35,769 nt of DNA from Actinomycetes bacterium (GTDB lineage: Bacteria > Actinomycetota > Acidimicrobiia > Acidimicrobiales > Microtrichaceae), in assembly GCA_029782335.1 (NCBI GenBank), contig JAKOVA010000042.1, positions 1 through 35,769 on the forward strand, written 5' to 3'. The notes under the pieces are model-generated. The model did no database searches. It was not told the origin of the DNA and was given only the letters and a program-made list of their open reading frames with translations. Each line of letters opens with the position of its first letter. Positions within the stretch are counted from its first letter, which is position 1. Of the stretch, positions 23,636 to 31,161 are shown in pieces. The position numbers and the translations under genes were made by a program.

Positions 23636-24538
23636 TCACTCCTCGACGAGCTTGATCGGCAACGAACCCGACCGCAGCGACGCCGCGAGGGCGTTCGCCG
23701 ATTGCTCGTCGAAGTCACCGCTGATCTGGATCTGATCGCGTTCGAACTCGGGGAGTTGGATCATCGGTGCCGACAGGACCCGGCCGTCGAGCACGATCGC
23801 GAGCTGCGACGTCGGACACGTCTCCGCCCGGTCGAAGCACATCGCCGCGACGCGATTGAAGCGGCCGATGCCGTCGATACCCGGACGGAAGACGATCTCC
23901 ACCGAGGGTGGATCCACCTGCTTGGCCCGGTGAGCGGTCTCGATCGCCGTTCCGTCCAGGGCGGCGGGTCCGAGGAGGTACTCGACTTCCCGACCCGTAC
24001 CTATGGTGCCGGGAAAGCGACCGGTGTCCGTCGGCGCGACCACCGCTGCGGGCGGCGACAGCGATGTCGGCGCGAAGGTCGCCGGAGCCAGCGACGCCGG
24101 AGGCAGTGACGCCGGAGGCAGCGTGGTGGTCGGATCGCTGGGGAAGATTGGGCCGTCGAGCACCGGACGGAACTCCAGCGTCCCGCGCGCCGTCGCCGCC
24201 GCGACGATCTTCGCCCGGTCACCCGCGCGGGAAGGGGCGACCACGAGCCGACCATCCGCGACCGAGGCAGTCGCCGCCACTCCCATCGCGTCGAGCCGGT
24301 TCCTGAAGACGGTGAGCAGTCGGCGCCAGTCGTCGGCGGAGGGTTTGGGGCCGGACGGATCGGCGACGAAGCGGACGGTCGACGCCGCTCGTGACGAGGA
24401 AGTGCCACCGCGCTCGGGGTGGTCGCTACCACTGCACGCGACCAGCCCGCCCGCCGCGACGAGCGCCGTCACGGCAGCGGCGCCCACCACGCCGATACGG
24501 CGGGATCGGTTCGCTACGGGCCGCCCGTGCAGGAGCAT
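23636..24538 (-). CDS. Lipoprotein with SecD P1-head-like domain
   Basis: 300 residues. The lipobox is GGLVAC with Cys35. The C-terminus (TSQLAIVLDGRVLSAPMIQL, then FERDQIQISGDF, then NALAASLRSGSLPIKLVEE) is nearly the signature of the SecD periplasmic P1 base just before the first export helix. The N-terminal half (LLTVFRNRLDAMGV, then VADGRLVVAPSRAG and ARGTLEFRPVL) matches the upstream ferredoxin-like part of SecD. All transmembrane export helices are absent. A Pro-rich linker from tandem repeats divides the two halves. So this is a SecD head with lipid instead of membrane-helix anchoring. It may be a Sec accessory or a divergent protein. ATG 24538 follows TAGCGT by 7 nt, which supports this start over the upstream ATG at 24625. 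Confidence 0.8.
   Translation of the reverse strand: MLLHGRPVANRSRRIGVVGAAAVTALVAAGGLVACSGSDHPERGGTSSSRAASTVRFVADPSGPKPSADDWRRLLTVFRNRLDAMGVAATASVADGRLVVAPSRAGDRAKIVAAATARGTLEFRPVLDGPIFPSDPTTTLPPASLPPASLAPATFAPTSLSPPAAVVAPTDTGRFPGTIGTGREVEYLLGPAALDGTAIETAHRAKQVDPPSVEIVFRPGIDGIGRFNRVAAMCFDRAETCPTSQLAIVLDGRVLSAPMIQLPEFERDQIQISGDFDEQSANALAASLRSGSLPIKLVEE
24081..24125. repeat. 15-bp tandem repeats encoding the Pro-rich linker of the SecD-head lipoprotein
   Basis: Three 15-bp units starting GCCGGAG (24081, 24096, 24111) encode LPPAS/LAPAS-like pentapeptides. Being in-frame, copy number can vary without breaking the gene. Confidence 0.75.
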
Positions 24539-24545
24539 CGGTGGC

Positions 24546-24551
24546 ACGCTA
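24546..24551 (-). promoter_or_regulatory. Putative -10 element of the SecD-head lipoprotein gene
   Basis: TAGCGT on the minus strand, 7 nt before ATG 24538; leaderless start inferred. No strong -35. Confidence 0.4.
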
Positions 24552-24629
24552 CCGCCGGATCTGCGGCGTTCGTCGAGCGTCGACGGCAGGCATCGGGGGC
24601 CGACATCGAGCGTCGGGGACACCAACCGT

Positions 24630-24635
24630 TAGCCT
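24630..24635 (+). promoter_or_regulatory. Putative -10 element of the doxX-like gene
   Basis: TAGCCT ends 7 nt before ATG 24643. This is the same hexamer and nearly the same distance as for mutA. Leaderless start inferred. Confidence 0.45.
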
Positions 24636-24642
24636 CCGACCC

Positions 24643-25155
24643 ATGACCGGCGAATCGATCGACTTCGTACTGCTGCTGCTCCGTGTGGTCGTCGGCCTCA
24701 CCATGGCCGCACACGGCTACCAGAAGTTCTTTCTCGGCGGCCGGATCCCGGGCACCGCGGGATGGTTCGAGAGCCTCGGTATGAAGGCGGGGACGGGCAA
24801 GTTCCACGCGGTGACCGCTGCGTCGACCGAGATCGGCTCAGGGCTGATGATCGCTGCGGGTCTGCTCACGCCGCTCGCGGCGGCGGGATTCGTGGGTGTG
24901 ATGTCGGTCGCGGCCTACATCCACCGCAACCATGGTTTCTTCGTCTTCAAGGAAGGCATCGAGTACAACATCGTGCTCGCCGTGATTGCGGTGACGTTGG
25001 CGACGATCAGCCCGGGCACCTACTCGCTCGATCACGTGATCGACCTGTCCGCCGACTGGTTCGGCTGGCGCGGTTTGTTGATCAGCGCCGGGCTCGGGAT
25101 CGCCGCCGCAGCGGGTCTCCTCGGCGTCTTCTACCGCCCGCCGCGCCAGGCCTGA
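24643..25155 (+). CDS. DoxX-family membrane protein
   Basis: 170 residues with four hydrophobic helices: FVLLLLRVVVGLTMAAHGYQKF, GSGLMIAAGLLTPLAAAGFVGVMSVAA, NIVLAVIAVTLATIS and GLLISAGLGIAAAAGLLGVF. The N-terminal LLLRVVVGLTMAAHGYQKFFLGG followed by GTAGWFESLGMKAG is the classical DoxX/DUF4870-type opening, and HRNHGFFVFKEGIEYNIVLAV is the conserved centre. Family members in actinobacteria (e.g. mycobacterial DoxX) take part in membrane redox or thiol stress complexes, while others are of unknown function. ATG 24643 is chosen because TAGCCT lies 7 nt before it. Divergent from the SecD-head lipoprotein with 104 bp between starts. Confidence 0.88.
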   Translation: MTGESIDFVLLLLRVVVGLTMAAHGYQKFFLGGRIPGTAGWFESLGMKAGTGKFHAVTAASTEIGSGLMIAAGLLTPLAAAGFVGVMSVAAYIHRNHGFFVFKEGIEYNIVLAVIAVTLATISPGTYSLDHVIDLSADWFGWRGLLISAGLGIAAAAGLLGVFYRPPRQA

Positions 25156-25186
25156 ACCAGCTCGACGAGTCGACCCGCCCGGCGGC

Positions 25187-25465
25187 TCAGGTCACCCGCT
25201 GTACGCGCTTGCGATGCTGCTTGTGGTTGTCGCCCTCGATCTCCGACCTGCGGGTGCCCTTGATCTCGTCGACCTTCACATCGCTGCCCGTGATCGGCTG
25301 TGCCGTGATCCGGGTCTCGCTCTCGAACGCGTGTGACTTGTCGGTGTTGCGGTAGTAGCGGAACAACATGAGGTACACGCCGGCGCCGCCGAGTGGGCCG
25401 AGGATCAACAGCACTCCGCCGTTGCGCTCGGCCGCGAGCAGCACGCCCAGAACGAACGCGATCAT
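25187..25465 (-). CDS. Small membrane protein, third gene of the SPFH/zinc-ribbon operon
   Basis: 92 residues. Two closely spaced hydrophobic segments (MIAFVLGVLLAA and GGVLLILGPLGGAGVYLMLF) sit at the N-terminus, with YYRNTDKSHAFESETRITAQPITGSDVKVDEIKGTRRSEIEG as a charged cytoplasmic tail. The ATG overlaps the stop of the zinc-ribbon gene by 4 bp (ATGA), which implies coupled translation and a shared complex. I do not recognise a family; by position it might replace the membrane protein YdjH in the Bacillus arrangement, but it is much shorter. Confidence 0.75.
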   Translation of the reverse strand: MIAFVLGVLLAAERNGGVLLILGPLGGAGVYLMLFRYYRNTDKSHAFESETRITAQPITGSDVKVDEIKGTRRSEIEGDNHKQHRKRVQRVT

Positions 25466-26706
25466 CGGCCCGCCGCCAGGATCGCCAGGACGATGCCTTC
25501 GATGAAGGTTCCGGCCGTGAGCGCTGCGGCGAGCAGCCTCGGCTTCGAAACCGGCACGCTGCCCATCACCTCACCCGTCCTGCCGTTCACCGCGATGTAG
25601 TGGACCATCGCGGTGCCACCTCGTTCGGAGTAATACGAGTACAGCCACACCGGCAGGTACATCGCGAGCCAACGGCTGCCATGCACCTCCAGGCGCTCCC
25701 GTTCCCACCGCACACCACGGTCATAGGAGTTGAGGCTCCCGAGCACCTGGGACCGGGCGATCGAGAGCAGTTGGTCCTCGAGCTCGGGCATCGTGTGATC
25801 CACATCCTGATCCCGCTTCTCCGACGTGAACCCGTTCAGATAGTTGGCGTTCCACTGCACGGCGTTTTCGGTGTCGAACGGCAGGATCGTGTTGATGACG
25901 TTGTTGGTGTTCACCGAGGTGTTCATGTCGGCCCGTTGTGCCGAGCCTTCGATCGTGAGGTCGTCCACCGCGAAGTCCACGTGACGCTCGACCGCATAGA
26001 CGTCCGCGTCGTAGAAGGTCTCGGCGTCGTCGCCCGAGCCGCGCGTGTAGCGACGCGTCTCGATCTCGCCGACACCTCCGACGTCCGCGCTCGCGTTGGC
26101 GTCGATCACCATGTACGGCATGTAGACGCCGACGACGTTCTCGGGTGTGAACTCCGCGAGGAATGCTCGGTCAGCGAACATCCGGCGCTTCCCCGCGAAC
26201 TCGTTGATCTTCGCGACCGCCTGATCGTGGGTGATCGTGAAGGGCAGGACGGCGTCGGGCACCGCCCCGTTGGGGATCTGCTCGTTGACGGTCAGCGTGT
26301 GGCGGCACCAGTGACAGCGCGCCCCCATCTGCTCGGCCGTGTTGACCACGACCTCGGCGCCGCACCCGCCGCATTTCATGGTGACGACCGTGTCGACGCC
26401 GGTGTCGATATCGGTGGCCCCGGAGCCGACGATCGTCCCCGTCAACGACTCGACGCCCTCGGTCTCGATCTTCGCGTCGAGACGGGCCTCGGCCCACTCG
26501 TGGCGGCAGTACAAGCAGATGAGCAGACCCGCCGACGGCCGCAGCTGAATCTCGGTCGAGCCGCACATCGGACACCGGTTCACGCCGTCGTCGAGACGTT
26601 GGTTGTTCGTGTCGACCGTCGTCTCGCTCGGCGGAGCGAACGGTGGCGGAAGGGGCGGGACCTCTTCAGGTCCGGAGCCCGCGGCGGGCGGGGGCAATGT
26701 GGTCAT
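25462..26706 (-). CDS. Double zinc-ribbon membrane protein (TFIIB-type zinc ribbon, YdjG-like)
   Basis: 414 residues. After a Pro-rich N-terminus come two four-Cys zinc ribbons: C45-P-M-C48 with C64-L-Y-C67, and C112-G-G-C115 with C131-H-W-C134. A large soluble beta-rich region (e.g. AFLAEFTPENVVGVYMPYMVIDA, SRWLAMYLPVWLYSYY) follows, then a C-terminal transmembrane helix (LLAAALTAGTFIEGIVLAILAAG). Proteins with this plan are often misnamed as helicase PriA or TFIIB because of the ribbon. ATG 26706 lies 17 bp after the SPFH stop. The longer in-frame upstream reading frame overlaps the SPFH gene and is not coding. By analogy with Bacillus YdjG, it probably forms a membrane complex with the neighbouring SPFH protein. 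Confidence 0.85.
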   Translation of the reverse strand: MTTLPPPAAGSGPEEVPPLPPPFAPPSETTVDTNNQRLDDGVNRCPMCGSTEIQLRPSAGLLICLYCRHEWAEARLDAKIETEGVESLTGTIVGSGATDIDTGVDTVVTMKCGGCGAEVVVNTAEQMGARCHWCRHTLTVNEQIPNGAVPDAVLPFTITHDQAVAKINEFAGKRRMFADRAFLAEFTPENVVGVYMPYMVIDANASADVGGVGEIETRRYTRGSGDDAETFYDADVYAVERHVDFAVDDLTIEGSAQRADMNTSVNTNNVINTILPFDTENAVQWNANYLNGFTSEKRDQDVDHTMPELEDQLLSIARSQVLGSLNSYDRGVRWERERLEVHGSRWLAMYLPVWLYSYYSERGGTAMVHYIAVNGRTGEVMGSVPVSKPRLLAAALTAGTFIEGIVLAILAAGR

Positions 26707-26723
26707 CGTGGTGGGGTCGACGC

Positions 26724-27944
26724 TCAGAGTCCGAGGAGCTTGTTCTTCGCGGCGTCGTAGTCCTCCTGGGTGATGAGGCCCGCGTCGAGCATCTCCTTCA
26801 TCTTCGTCAGGCGGGCAACCGGATCCTCTTCCGCCGCCCCGCCGGCCGGCGCCGCGGGGGCGGGCGCAGGTGCCGCCGCGGCCGGTGCCGCGGGCGGGGG
26901 CGTGCTCTGCGCGCCGATACCCGGGACCGGTTGCTGGAGTCCGCCGAGACCGGTGCCGCCCGCCGCGATCCCCAGGCCGACGAGCCCGGCAGCGCCGGTG
27001 CTCTGTCCGGCGGCCTCGAACCCGGCGGCCACCGACCCCTGGAGGTTCGAGTTGCCGCGCGCGCCCGACAGCGCATCGGCGCGCTGCACGTTGCGCAGCA
27101 ACTCCCGGGTGTTCTCGTCGTACTCGATCGAGATGATCGCGGTGGACACGATCTGGAGGCCCCGCGTGCTCCACTGGTAGTTCTGCTCGACCGCAGCCGA
27201 CAGGCTCTGGGCGAAGCCCACCGAGTCCTGCTGGATCTTGGTGATGCGGTTCCCCTTCGAGGGGTCGTTCGTGTAGAGCGAGAAGGCGGGGGCCAGCGAT
27301 CCGACGACCTCGTTGAACAGCTGGCTGGCGGCGTCGTTCTCGATGTCGGTGAAGTCGAAGATCTGCCCCGGCTCGAGGTAGGTCGCGGGCAACCAACCCT
27401 TCACGAAGGCGATCGGGTCGACGATTTTGAGCGTGTAGGTCCCGCGGGTGATCGCGCCGACCTGGGCGTTCATGTACGCGTCGTCCCAGTAGATCTCCGA
27501 CTGCGTGCCGAAGCGGTTGTTCGGCAACTCCTTCAGCGTCACGAAGTAGGCGCGTTGCTGGGTGCCGGGGCGGCCACCGAACTTGAACCGATCCCACGAC
27601 GTCTTGATCAGCGGGCTGACGATGCCGTTGCCGGCGAAGATCGACGTCGAGTTCTGGTCCTCGCTGTTCCACTCGTAGGCGCCCGCCTCCGCCGCGAATC
27701 CCGTGATGGCGCCCTGTTCCATCAGCACGAGGCCGTATCCCTCAGGCACCACGATCCGGCTGCCGTTGGTGATGACCCCGTCGGAGCCCTTGGTGTTGGA
27801 ACCGCGGCCGGCGTTCTGGCCCCGGGGCACCGCTGCGAAGAACGCCGCGGTCGGCGGGAGTCCCTCGGGAACGGTGAAGAAGTCTTTCCACTGGTCCGCC
27901 AGCGTGCCGCCGAGTGCGCCGATCGCCGCCTGAATCAACCCCAT
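26724..27944 (-). CDS. SPFH-domain protein with C-terminal SHOCT module (YdjI-like)
   Basis: 406 residues. The N-terminus MGLIQAAIGALGGTLADQWKDFF plus VPEGYGLVLMEQGAITGFAAEAGAYEW and WDRFKFGGRPG, LPNNRFGTQSEIYWDDAY and NDPSKGNRITKIQQDSVGFA are the hallmarks of the YdjI type SPFH family. A Gly/Ala/Pro linker leads to a C-terminal SHOCT helix pair (DPVARLTKMKEMLDAGLITQEDYDAAKNKLLGL), an oligomerisation module. SPFH proteins scaffold membrane microdomains; in Bacillus, ydjG-ydjH-ydjI lie with the phage-shock gene pspA and act in membrane-stress response. Here there is no pspA in the window. AGAGGA 9 nt before ATG 27944 is the ribosome site. First gene of a three-gene minus-strand operon. Confidence 0.9.
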   Translation of the reverse strand: MGLIQAAIGALGGTLADQWKDFFTVPEGLPPTAAFFAAVPRGQNAGRGSNTKGSDGVITNGSRIVVPEGYGLVLMEQGAITGFAAEAGAYEWNSEDQNSTSIFAGNGIVSPLIKTSWDRFKFGGRPGTQQRAYFVTLKELPNNRFGTQSEIYWDDAYMNAQVGAITRGTYTLKIVDPIAFVKGWLPATYLEPGQIFDFTDIENDAASQLFNEVVGSLAPAFSLYTNDPSKGNRITKIQQDSVGFAQSLSAAVEQNYQWSTRGLQIVSTAIISIEYDENTRELLRNVQRADALSGARGNSNLQGSVAAGFEAAGQSTGAAGLVGLGIAAGGTGLGGLQQPVPGIGAQSTPPPAAPAAAAPAPAPAAPAGGAAEEDPVARLTKMKEMLDAGLITQEDYDAAKNKLLGL

Positions 27945-28088
27945 GGATCTGTCCTCTTCCTGTCGCTGGTGACCCGGAAAAGCGTATCGGGCGACCGCGT
28001 CGAGGAGGCGCAGGAACTGGATTTCTCCAGCGAGGCTCCCGGCCGTCCGAACACGTCATGGAGTGCAGCGGGCACTCAGGCGGAGAAC

Positions 28089-28589
28089 ATGACGGAACAC
28101 ACGGATCCAACGGCGGCCGACCTCAACGTCGGGTGCCGCACCGAGACCTCGCAGTGGGGCAACGAAGCACGCACCGAACGACTCACCCGCGCGGCGGTCG
28201 TCGTCGAGGCGGATCGTGCGGAGCTCTACGAGATCGACGGCAACCAGGCGCACCTGCGGTGCTGGTGGGCCGCACCGGGCCACCTCGTCGTCGACCCGGA
28301 GCCGGCGGGTGAGCTCCCCGCGACCTGGTTCCCGTGGTCGTTGGGCAACCTCCGCCGAGCAAACCACGTCTTCGTGCAGAACGCCGGCCCGTTGCCGCTG
28401 AACCCCGAGCGGCCGGACTCGATCGCGGATCTCGTGATGGCATCCGCGCTGTACGTGCCGCTCCACGACGGACCCGAGGTCGTCGGGGGTCTTTGTCTCT
28501 ACTGGGCCAACGAGCGAGCTTCCTGGCCGATGTCACGACTCGGTCGACTGGCGCGCCTCGCCCGCGACACGTTGGAGGCGGCACGCTGA
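28089..28589 (+). CDS. GAF-domain protein
   Basis: 166 residues, a single GAF-like domain: TERLTRAAVVVEADRAELYEIDGNQAHLRCWWA, then FPWSLGNLRRANHVFVQNAG, SIADLVMASALYVPLHDGPEVVGGLCLYWANERASW and a C-terminal helix RLGRLARLARDTLEAAR. GAF domains bind small ligands or mediate dimerisation, usually as the sensor part of larger proteins; this one stands alone. GGAG 3 nt before ATG 28089. Divergent from the SPFH operon with a 144-bp gap, and its stop is directly followed by the TGAGA-N4-TCTCATCG operator of the two-component locus. Its partner is unknown. Confidence 0.75.
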   Translation: MTEHTDPTAADLNVGCRTETSQWGNEARTERLTRAAVVVEADRAELYEIDGNQAHLRCWWAAPGHLVVDPEPAGELPATWFPWSLGNLRRANHVFVQNAGPLPLNPERPDSIADLVMASALYVPLHDGPEVVGGLCLYWANERASWPMSRLGRLARLARDTLEAAR

Positions 28590-28590
28590 A

Positions 28591-28627
28591 GAGAAGTCGA
28601 TGAGACTTCTCTCATCGACTTCTCATC
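28591..28627 (+). promoter_or_regulatory. Perfect 15-bp inverted repeat and CTCATC direct repeats (response-regulator site)
   Basis: GAGAAGTCGATGAGA (28591-28605) and TCTCATCGACTTCTC (28610-28624) are perfect inverted repeats around CTTC. Within them is TGAGA-N4-TCTCATCG (28601-28617), followed by a second CTCATC at 28622, exactly 11 bp after the one at 28611. The element lies 35-71 nt before ATG 28662. It could also be a hairpin terminator for the GAF gene, though no T-tract follows. The same TGAGA-N4-TCTCATCG occurs at 32401. Confidence 0.6.
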
Positions 28628-28661
28628 TCCGCCCAACCACAACGCCCCACGCTGGCGGTCG

Positions 28662-28991
28662 ATGCGCCGTGCTCTGCTCGTCCTCGTCGCTGCCGTCGCC
28701 GCTGTCGCCGGCGCATGGTTGACCCTCGGGGCGCACAGCCTGCTGGCGAGCGACCGCCCGACCGTCGAGCCGATCCGGCTCACGACGTCGCAGAGCCGCA
28801 CCGAATCGCCCCCGACGAGCGTCGCCGTCCCCACGACCACCACCCTCGCCCCGTCGGTCCCGACCGCGCCGCCGCCGACCTACCGACCGTGGGACGACGA
28901 CGGTCACGACGATCACGACGATCGCCGCGACGACCGTGACAACGATCAGGACGATCGTGACGATCACAACGACCTCGATGTCGGCGACTGA
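28662..28991 (+). CDS. Exported or membrane-anchored Asp/His-rich protein
   Basis: 109 residues. An N-terminal signal peptide or anchor (RALLVLVAAVAAVAGAWLTL), a Thr/Pro/Ser-rich linker (VAVPTTTTLAPSVPTAPPP), then an extreme tail of Asp, His, Arg and Asn: DDDGHDDHDDRRDDRDNDQD and DRDDHNDLDVGD. The tail is strongly acidic, with His spaced among Asp, so it might bind divalent metals or a cationic peptide; this is inference. The histidine kinase gene overlaps the last 14 bp, suggesting that it is co-transcribed and may act with the kinase. No known family recognised. Confidence 0.65.
   Translation: MRRALLVLVAAVAAVAGAWLTLGAHSLLASDRPTVEPIRLTTSQSRTESPPTSVAVPTTTTLAPSVPTAPPPTYRPWDDDGHDDHDDRRDDRDNDQDDRDDHNDLDVGD
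28891..28980. repeat. GAC/GAT/CAC codon tract encoding the Asp/His-rich tail
   Basis: A run of GACGA, CACGA and GATCG words, nearly all GAC/GAT/CAC/CGx codons, encodes the D/H/R tail. The kinase gene starts inside the end of this tract. Confidence 0.6.
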
Positions 28992-30492
28992 ACCCGCCGA
29001 GCGGGCGCGATCCACCTCGGCGATCCCTCCCGCGGGCCACACGGGTCAGGGCTTGCGGCGGTTTCGGCTCGGCGGGATCCGCGCTCGTCTCGTGCTCGGA
29101 TCGGTCCTGCTCGTTGCCGCCGCGTTGGCGGCCTCGATCGTCGTGACGCGTCAGGTGCTCCTCGTCCGCCTCGACAACCGCATCGAGCAGGACCTCGCCG
29201 ATCGGGTGACTGCCCTCACGCGCCTCGCAACCACCGGCGTCGACCCGCAGCGCGGCGCTCCGTTCGGGACCGACGCGGCCGCGATCTTCGACGCGTTCCT
29301 CACCAACACCGTCCCAAGGGACCACGAGGCGTTCCTGACCATCGTCGGGAGCCGTCCGTATCTCGCGACCCGCGGCGCGCCCGTCGAGCTCAGCGCAGAT
29401 CGGCGGCTCGTCGAACGGTGGTCGAAGCTCCGACAGCCGCTCCGCCTCGACGTCGGCCACGGCAAGGGTGCGGCTCGAACGCTCGCGGTGCCACTCCTCG
29501 GTGAGGACGGCGCGACCGTCGGCGTGTTCGTCGTCGCGGTCTTCCCCGCCGAAGAGCAAGCGGATGTGTCAACCATCGTGGGGGCGCTCGGCGCGATCGG
29601 CCTCGTCGTGTTGGTCGCTGCGAGCCTCGCGTCACTCTCGCTGGCCCGACGGGTGTTGCGTCCTGCGGCGGGGATCGCCGCCGTGGCACGTCGGGTGTCG
29701 GGCAACGACCTGGACGTGCGGTTCGAGGTGGATGGCTCCGACGAGCTGAGCCAACTGGGCCTCGCGTTCAACACCATGTTGGACCGGCTGGAGGAAGGGT
29801 TCGGCAACCAGCGGGACATGATCGACGACGTCGCCCATGAGCTGCGCACGCCGATCACCATCATGCGGGGACATCTGGAGCTGCTCGGTGACGATCCCGA
29901 GGAACGGGCCCGGACGGTCGCGCTCTGCCTCGAGGAGCTCGACCGGATGAGCCGATACGTCGACGACCTGTTGGTCGTCGCGACCGCACGCCGGCCCGAC
30001 TTCCTTCGGCTCGGCCCCGTCGACGCCGCCGACCTGATCGACGACCTCCGCGGACGCTTGGCCGCCCTCGGCGACCGCGACTGGGTGGTCGAGTCGACGC
30101 TTCGGCCCGGCATGGTGCTGCTCGACGCGGATGAGCACCGCCTCAGCCAGGGGCTCCTCAACCTCCTCGGCAACGCCGTGCAGCACACCGAGCCCGGTGA
30201 ACGAATCGAACTCCGCGCGGTGGCCGACGATGCACACGTCGTCCTCGAGGTGCGCGACCACGGCCCCGGGATCGACCCCGAGATCCGCGATCGGCTTTTC
30301 GCCCGCTTCTCGCGGGCATCGGGCAGTCGTGCGAGCCGGCCCGAAGGAACCGGGCTGGGTCTCGCGATCGTCGCGGCGATCGCACATGCCCACGGTGGCA
30401 CGGTCGAGGGGTCCAACATGGCTGACGGCGGCGCCCGGTTCCGCCTCACGCTGCCTCGTCGCCGACTCGACGAGGACCCGGAGGAGCAGTGA
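28978..30492 (+). CDS. Sensor histidine kinase (HAMP, HisKA, HATPase)
   Basis: 504 residues. Transmembrane 1 is LVLGSVLLVAAALAASIVV, then about 130 residues of extracytoplasmic sensor, then transmembrane 2 (LGAIGLVVLVAASLASLSL). A HAMP domain (RRVLRPAAGIAAVARRVSGNDLDVRFEV) follows. The phosphoacceptor H287 sits in DVAHELRTPITIMRGHLELL. ATPase boxes: N-box LSQGLLNLLGNAVQHT, G1 VRDHGPGIDP, G2 GTGLGLAIVAAIAHAHGG. It autophosphorylates and passes the phosphate to the OmpR-type regulator, whose GTG overlaps its stop. ATG 28978 is inside the preceding Asp/His-rich gene. Signal unknown. Confidence 0.95.
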   Translation: MSATEPAERARSTSAIPPAGHTGQGLRRFRLGGIRARLVLGSVLLVAAALAASIVVTRQVLLVRLDNRIEQDLADRVTALTRLATTGVDPQRGAPFGTDAAAIFDAFLTNTVPRDHEAFLTIVGSRPYLATRGAPVELSADRRLVERWSKLRQPLRLDVGHGKGAARTLAVPLLGEDGATVGVFVVAVFPAEEQADVSTIVGALGAIGLVVLVAASLASLSLARRVLRPAAGIAAVARRVSGNDLDVRFEVDGSDELSQLGLAFNTMLDRLEEGFGNQRDMIDDVAHELRTPITIMRGHLELLGDDPEERARTVALCLEELDRMSRYVDDLLVVATARRPDFLRLGPVDAADLIDDLRGRLAALGDRDWVVESTLRPGMVLLDADEHRLSQGLLNLLGNAVQHTEPGERIELRAVADDAHVVLEVRDHGPGIDPEIRDRLFARFSRASGSRASRPEGTGLGLAIVAAIAHAHGGTVEGSNMADGGARFRLTLPRRRLDEDPEEQ

Positions 30493-31154
30493 CTCGGATC
30501 CTGATCGCCGAAGACGAGGAGCGGATCGTTGCGTTCCTCGAGAAGGGCCTGCGAGCGGGCGGCTACGTCACCACCGCAGTGTTCAGCGGGCATGACGCGC
30601 TCGCGTTCGCACGCGACGACGACTTCGACCTGCTCATCCTCGATCTCGGCCTGCCCGGCCTCGACGGGTCCGAGGTTCTCCGGGCGATGCGCGCCCGTGG
30701 TGAGCGGATGCCGGTGATCGTGCTCACCGCCCGTGACAGCGTGAGCGACACGGTGGCCTCGCTCGAAGGCGGCGCGGATGACTACATGACCAAGCCGTTC
30801 CGATTCGAGGAGCTGCTGGCCCGCGTGCGGGTGCGGCTGCGCGACAGCGGAGGCGCCACCGAGCCGACCATCCTCACGGCAGGCCGGCTGACCTTGGACC
30901 TGCGGACCCGCCGCGCGACTGTCGACGACGACCGCACGGTCGAGCTGACCGCCCGGGAGTTCGCCTTGCTCGAAACGCTGCTCCGCCACCCCGAGCAGGT
31001 CCTGAGCCGCGAGCAGCTCCTCAGCCACGTGTGGGGGTACGACTTCGACCCGGGCTCCAACGTCGTTGACGTCTACATCCGCTACCTGCGCCGCAAGATC
31101 GGCCCCGAACTGATCGAGACGGTTCGCGGCATGGGCTACCGGCTCGTGAGATGA
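30489..31154 (+). CDS. Response regulator, OmpR/PhoB family
   Basis: 221 residues. Receiver domain: acidic pocket EDEE near residue 9, phosphoacceptor D52 in LLILDLGLPGLDG and K102 in DDYMTKPF. Winged-helix output domain: LTAREFALLETLLRHPEQVLSREQLLSHVWGYDFDPGSNVVDVYIRYLRRKIG. Regulators of this family bind direct repeats spaced by about one helical turn, fitting the 11- and 22-bp spaced CTCATC repeats at 28611 and 32411. GTG 30489 overlaps the kinase stop by 4 bp (GTGA). Confidence 0.96.
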   Translation: MTRILIAEDEERIVAFLEKGLRAGGYVTTAVFSGHDALAFARDDDFDLLILDLGLPGLDGSEVLRAMRARGERMPVIVLTARDSVSDTVASLEGGADDYMTKPFRFEELLARVRVRLRDSGGATEPTILTAGRLTLDLRTRRATVDDDRTVELTAREFALLETLLRHPEQVLSREQLLSHVWGYDFDPGSNVVDVYIRYLRRKIGPELIETVRGMGYRLVR

Positions 31155-31161
31155 GCTCGCC

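Noticed and set aside
25162..25173. TCGAC-GA-GTCGA as a terminator between convergent genes
   Set aside because: A 2-nt loop cannot form a stable RNA hairpin, and there is no T-tract.
25462..26706. PriA helicase or TFIIB homologue
   Set aside because: Only the Cys zinc ribbons resemble these; there are no helicase motifs and a C-terminal transmembrane helix is present.
26707..27672. N-terminal extension of the zinc-ribbon protein reading frame
   Set aside because: It overlaps the whole SPFH gene in another frame and is Arg/Pro-rich; the recognisable protein begins at ATG 26706.
28591..28624. Classical intrinsic terminator after the GAF gene
   Set aside because: The stem is perfect but no T-tract follows, and half of it recurs as an operator-like element at 32401; kept as a regulatory site with terminator as an alternative.
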